Source: Actinomycetes bacterium (lineage in GTDB: Bacteria; Actinomycetota; Acidimicrobiia; Acidimicrobiales; Palsa-688). From it: a stretch of DNA of 6,881 nucleotides. The notes beneath the pieces were generated by a model, which was not told where the DNA came from, made no database searches, and worked only from the letters and a program-made list of their open reading frames with translations. Each line of letters begins with the position of its first letter. The stretch's first letter is position 1. Location of the stretch: the NCBI GenBank assembly GCA_021798075.1, contig JAJZYO010000105.1, positions 1 to 6,881 on the forward strand. The letters are read 5' to 3'. The translations under genes were made by a program, and so were the position numbers. Shown here in pieces: positions 5,802 to 6,881 of the stretch.

Positions 5802-6000
5802 TGTGGCGCACTTGGCTGATGACCAGCCGCTCACCGGTGCGAAGCTTCCCCGAGTAGACGACCTCGGGCTTCTTTCGGAACGCCCTCACGGCGAAACGGG
5901 CCAGCAGTACTGCCCCTCCCACCGCCACCCATTTGGTGTCGCCCCCGAGGACCCCTTGCCTTAGGGCCCGCCTCAACAGCCTGGAGAGCAGCCTGTCCAT
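5767..6000 (-). CDS. Small membrane protein of unknown function (77 aa)
   Basis: I do not recognise a named family. The protein has a basic amphipathic start (MDRLLSRLLRRALRQG), one hydrophobic segment (about 23-41, WVAVGGAVLLARFAVRAF), and a compact soluble end containing PEVVYSGKLRTGERLVISQ. It is probably a single-pass inner-membrane protein. The ATG start lies 5 bases after the stop of the preceding gene and has no clear Shine-Dalgarno. The end overlaps the ttuB start by 35 bases, which suggests coupled translation. Its reality is supported by operon packing and a plausible membrane-protein composition. Its function cannot be inferred. Confidence 0.7.
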   Translation of the reverse strand: MDRLLSRLLRRALRQGVLGGDTKWVAVGGAVLLARFAVRAFRKKPEVVYSGKLRTGERLVISQVRHNGRSESPAPQP

Positions 6001-6005
6001 CGAGG

Positions 6006-6260
6006 CTATACCCGGCGGATCTCGACAAAGGTGGAACGGCGCCGGCCGCTCCGCCGCCCCAGCAGGAACGCTGCGACCGTGATCGCCACCACCGCGCCCG
6101 CTGCCGCGTAAGTGACCAAGGGCAGCTTGGAGCGCACCTGGCCCTCGACGCCGGCCACGAGTTCTTGCGCCTTGGTGCGGATGTCGTCGGCCGTTATCTT
6201 GCCGTTGGGGCCGCTCCCAGACGGCCTCCCGTTGCCCGAGATGTTGCGGACCACCTTCAT
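6006..6260 (-). CDS. Small single-pass membrane protein (84 aa)
   Basis: No function is recognised. The N-terminal 20 residues are Gly/Ser/Pro-rich. Residues 21-45 (KITADDIRTKAQELVAGVEG onward) look helical. One transmembrane segment follows (about 49-68), and then a strongly basic tail with [17 protein letters not shown]. The layout resembles small actinobacterial proteins often annotated DUF3618-like, but that is only a resemblance from memory. The start is well supported: AGGAG at 6272-6268 stands 7 bases before the ATG, and that ATG overlaps the stop of the upstream gene as ATGA. By the positive-inside rule the basic tail should be cytoplasmic. Confidence 0.8.
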   Translation of the reverse strand: MKVVRNISGNGRPSGSGPNGKITADDIRTKAQELVAGVEGQVRSKLPLVTYAAAGAVVAITVAAFLLGRRSGRRRSTFVEIRRV

Positions 6261-6881
6261 CGTTTGGCTCCTCTTACGATCCTTGTCACGCAAAAGACGG
6301 CCACCAGCACGCACAAAAGCGCCCCTCCCATGTAGGGCACCCAAGACCAGTTGCCCGAAAGGGGGTGGCCGCTGCCGTAGGGGTTAGGGGCGGCACTGCT
6401 GGCCACGAGCGTCGTCGGGACGCCGCGCCCCGAACTGCTGGGCGACGTCGTGGCGACGGGCGGGGGGGACACCGCCCGGACTGCGGTCGTCGTGGGAAGG
6501 GAAGAAGACGGGCGAACGGTAGTGGCCGGCGAGGTCGTGGCCACCGTGGTCTTGGACACTGTGGTCTTGGACACTGTGGTCGTGGCCACTGTGGTCGTGG
6601 CCACTGTGGTCGTCGTGGGTGAGGTGCCAGTCGTGGCCGCCGTGGTCTTTACTGAGGCTGTGGTCTTTGCTGAGGCCGTGGTCCGTGCTGGGGCCGTGGT
6701 CTGGGCTGGGGCCGTCGCTACCGGGGTGGCCGGGCCCGCGTCCCCGCCCCCGGTCGTCGTGGCCGACGCGCTGCCGACCTGCGCCTGCAGCGCCCGCAGG
6801 AAGCCCACGGCGAGCAGCACCGTCCCGATCGAGAGGACAACGGCGCCGGCGATGCCCTTCCCGAGCGTCTTCGCCTGGCGG
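6257..6881 (-). CDS. Two-helix membrane protein with Thr-rich insert (5'-partial)
   Basis: The frame is open to the right edge of the window, so the N-terminus is missing; 207 residues are visible. A first hydrophobic segment (about 9-30) ends in FLRALQAQVG. A Thr/Ala/Ser/Pro-rich stretch of about 125 residues (roughly 40-165) follows, partly built of five- and six-residue repeats. GNWSWVPYMGG and a second hydrophobic segment (about 182-201) with a short basic end complete it. The flanks look like one small two-helix protein of the type annotated as actinobacterial holin-like (from memory), with the Thr-rich stretch inserted in its loop. If both helices cross the membrane, the basic end predicts the insert faces outward, like a mucin or stalk. 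A GTG at 6820 is the only start codon in the visible frame, but it would cut the first helix, so the true start is probably outside. The stop overlaps the next gene as ATGA. Confidence 0.75.
   Translation of the reverse strand, partial: RQAKTLGKGIAGAVVLSIGTVLLAVGFLRALQAQVGSASATTTGGGDAGPATPVATAPAQTTAPARTTASAKTTASVKTTAATTGTSPTTTTVATTTVATTTVSKTTVSKTTVATTSPATTVRPSSSLPTTTAVRAVSPPPVATTSPSSSGRGVPTTLVASSAAPNPYGSGHPLSGNWSWVPYMGGALLCVLVAVFCVTRIVRGAKR
6268..6272 (-). promoter_or_regulatory. Ribosome binding site of the 84-aa gene
   Basis: On the minus strand AGGAG (6272-6268) lies 7 bases upstream of ATG 6260. It confirms that start over an in-frame upstream ATG at 6344, which would lie within the preceding gene. 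Confidence 0.7.
6531..6620. repeat. 15-base minisatellite in Thr-rich coding region
   Basis: Fifteen-base units beginning GTGGTC run through here. GTGGTCTTGGACACT occurs at 6546-6560 and 6561-6575, and GTGGTCGTGGCCACT at 6576-6590 and 6591-6605, each pair identical. A degenerate unit flanks each side (6531-6545 and 6606-6620). On the minus strand they encode five-residue units such as TTVAT and TTVSK and keep the frame. Confidence 0.9.
6642..6713. repeat. 18-base minisatellite in Thr-rich coding region
   Basis: Four adjacent 18-base units beginning GTGGTC span 6642-6659, 6660-6677, 6678-6695 and 6696-6713. They encode six-residue units (TTAPAQ, TTAPAR, TTASAK, TTASVK style) on the minus strand. 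Both this array and its 15-base neighbour are multiples of 3, so copy-number change would lengthen or shorten the protein without a frameshift. Confidence 0.88.

Noticed and set aside
6365..6622. Plus-strand frame with repeated GHCGRGHCG-type residues that looks like a metal-binding repeat protein
   Set aside because: The pattern is the antisense reading of the 15-base minisatellite encoding Thr-rich repeats.
6531..6713. CRISPR array
   Set aside because: The units are directly tandem, 15 or 18 bases, without spacers, and keep a coding frame.

Overview
The window reads as chromosomal DNA of a high-GC actinobacterium. The proteasome-associated AAA ATPase ARC/Mpa, an ARC-linked ferredoxin, a Rv2118c-type TrmI and a MarP-type membrane protease all point there. 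A Thermus-like ttuB-ttuA pair suggests a deep or heat-tolerant lineage (Acidimicrobiia or relatives) rather than Streptomyces or Mycobacterium. That placement is inference; no rRNA or other phylogenetic marker is present.

Layout. Bases 1-213 hold no recognised gene, only a GC-rich hairpin and a short tandem array that copies the end of the arc gene. The arc gene (about 214-1968, minus strand) runs leftwards. In related genomes dop, pup and the proteasome subunit genes lie beyond it, but they are outside this window. A symmetry-rich intergenic stretch (1969-2164) separates arc from a divergent ferredoxin gene (2165-2398, plus strand). A short convergent gap follows. From 2457 to the right end, seven minus-strand genes are packed as one apparent operon. 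In transcription order they are: a partial two-helix membrane protein with a long Thr-rich insert, an 84-aa and a 77-aa membrane protein, a TtuB-like sulfur carrier, TtuA, TrmI and MarP. Four of the six junctions are 4-base ATGA/GTGA overlaps, one is a 35-base overlap and one is a 5-base gap.

How the genes fit together. TtuB and TtuA make the 2-thio group at tRNA position 54, and TrmI methylates A58. Both bases lie in the T loop and both modifications stabilise tRNA, so ttuB-ttuA-trmI is a T-loop modification cassette. MarP is a periplasmic, acid-resistance-type serine protease tethered in the membrane. ARC unfolds Pup-tagged proteins and feeds them to the 20S proteasome through its C-terminal QYL tail. 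The ferredoxin has a Cys-x2-Asp-x2-Cys cluster motif and is a conserved but unexplained companion of arc.

The most notable points are the TtuB-like protein whose Gly-Gly is followed by a 24-residue tail, the nested dyads between arc and the ferredoxin gene, the 14-base array at the arc stop codon, and the minisatellite-built Thr-rich insert.
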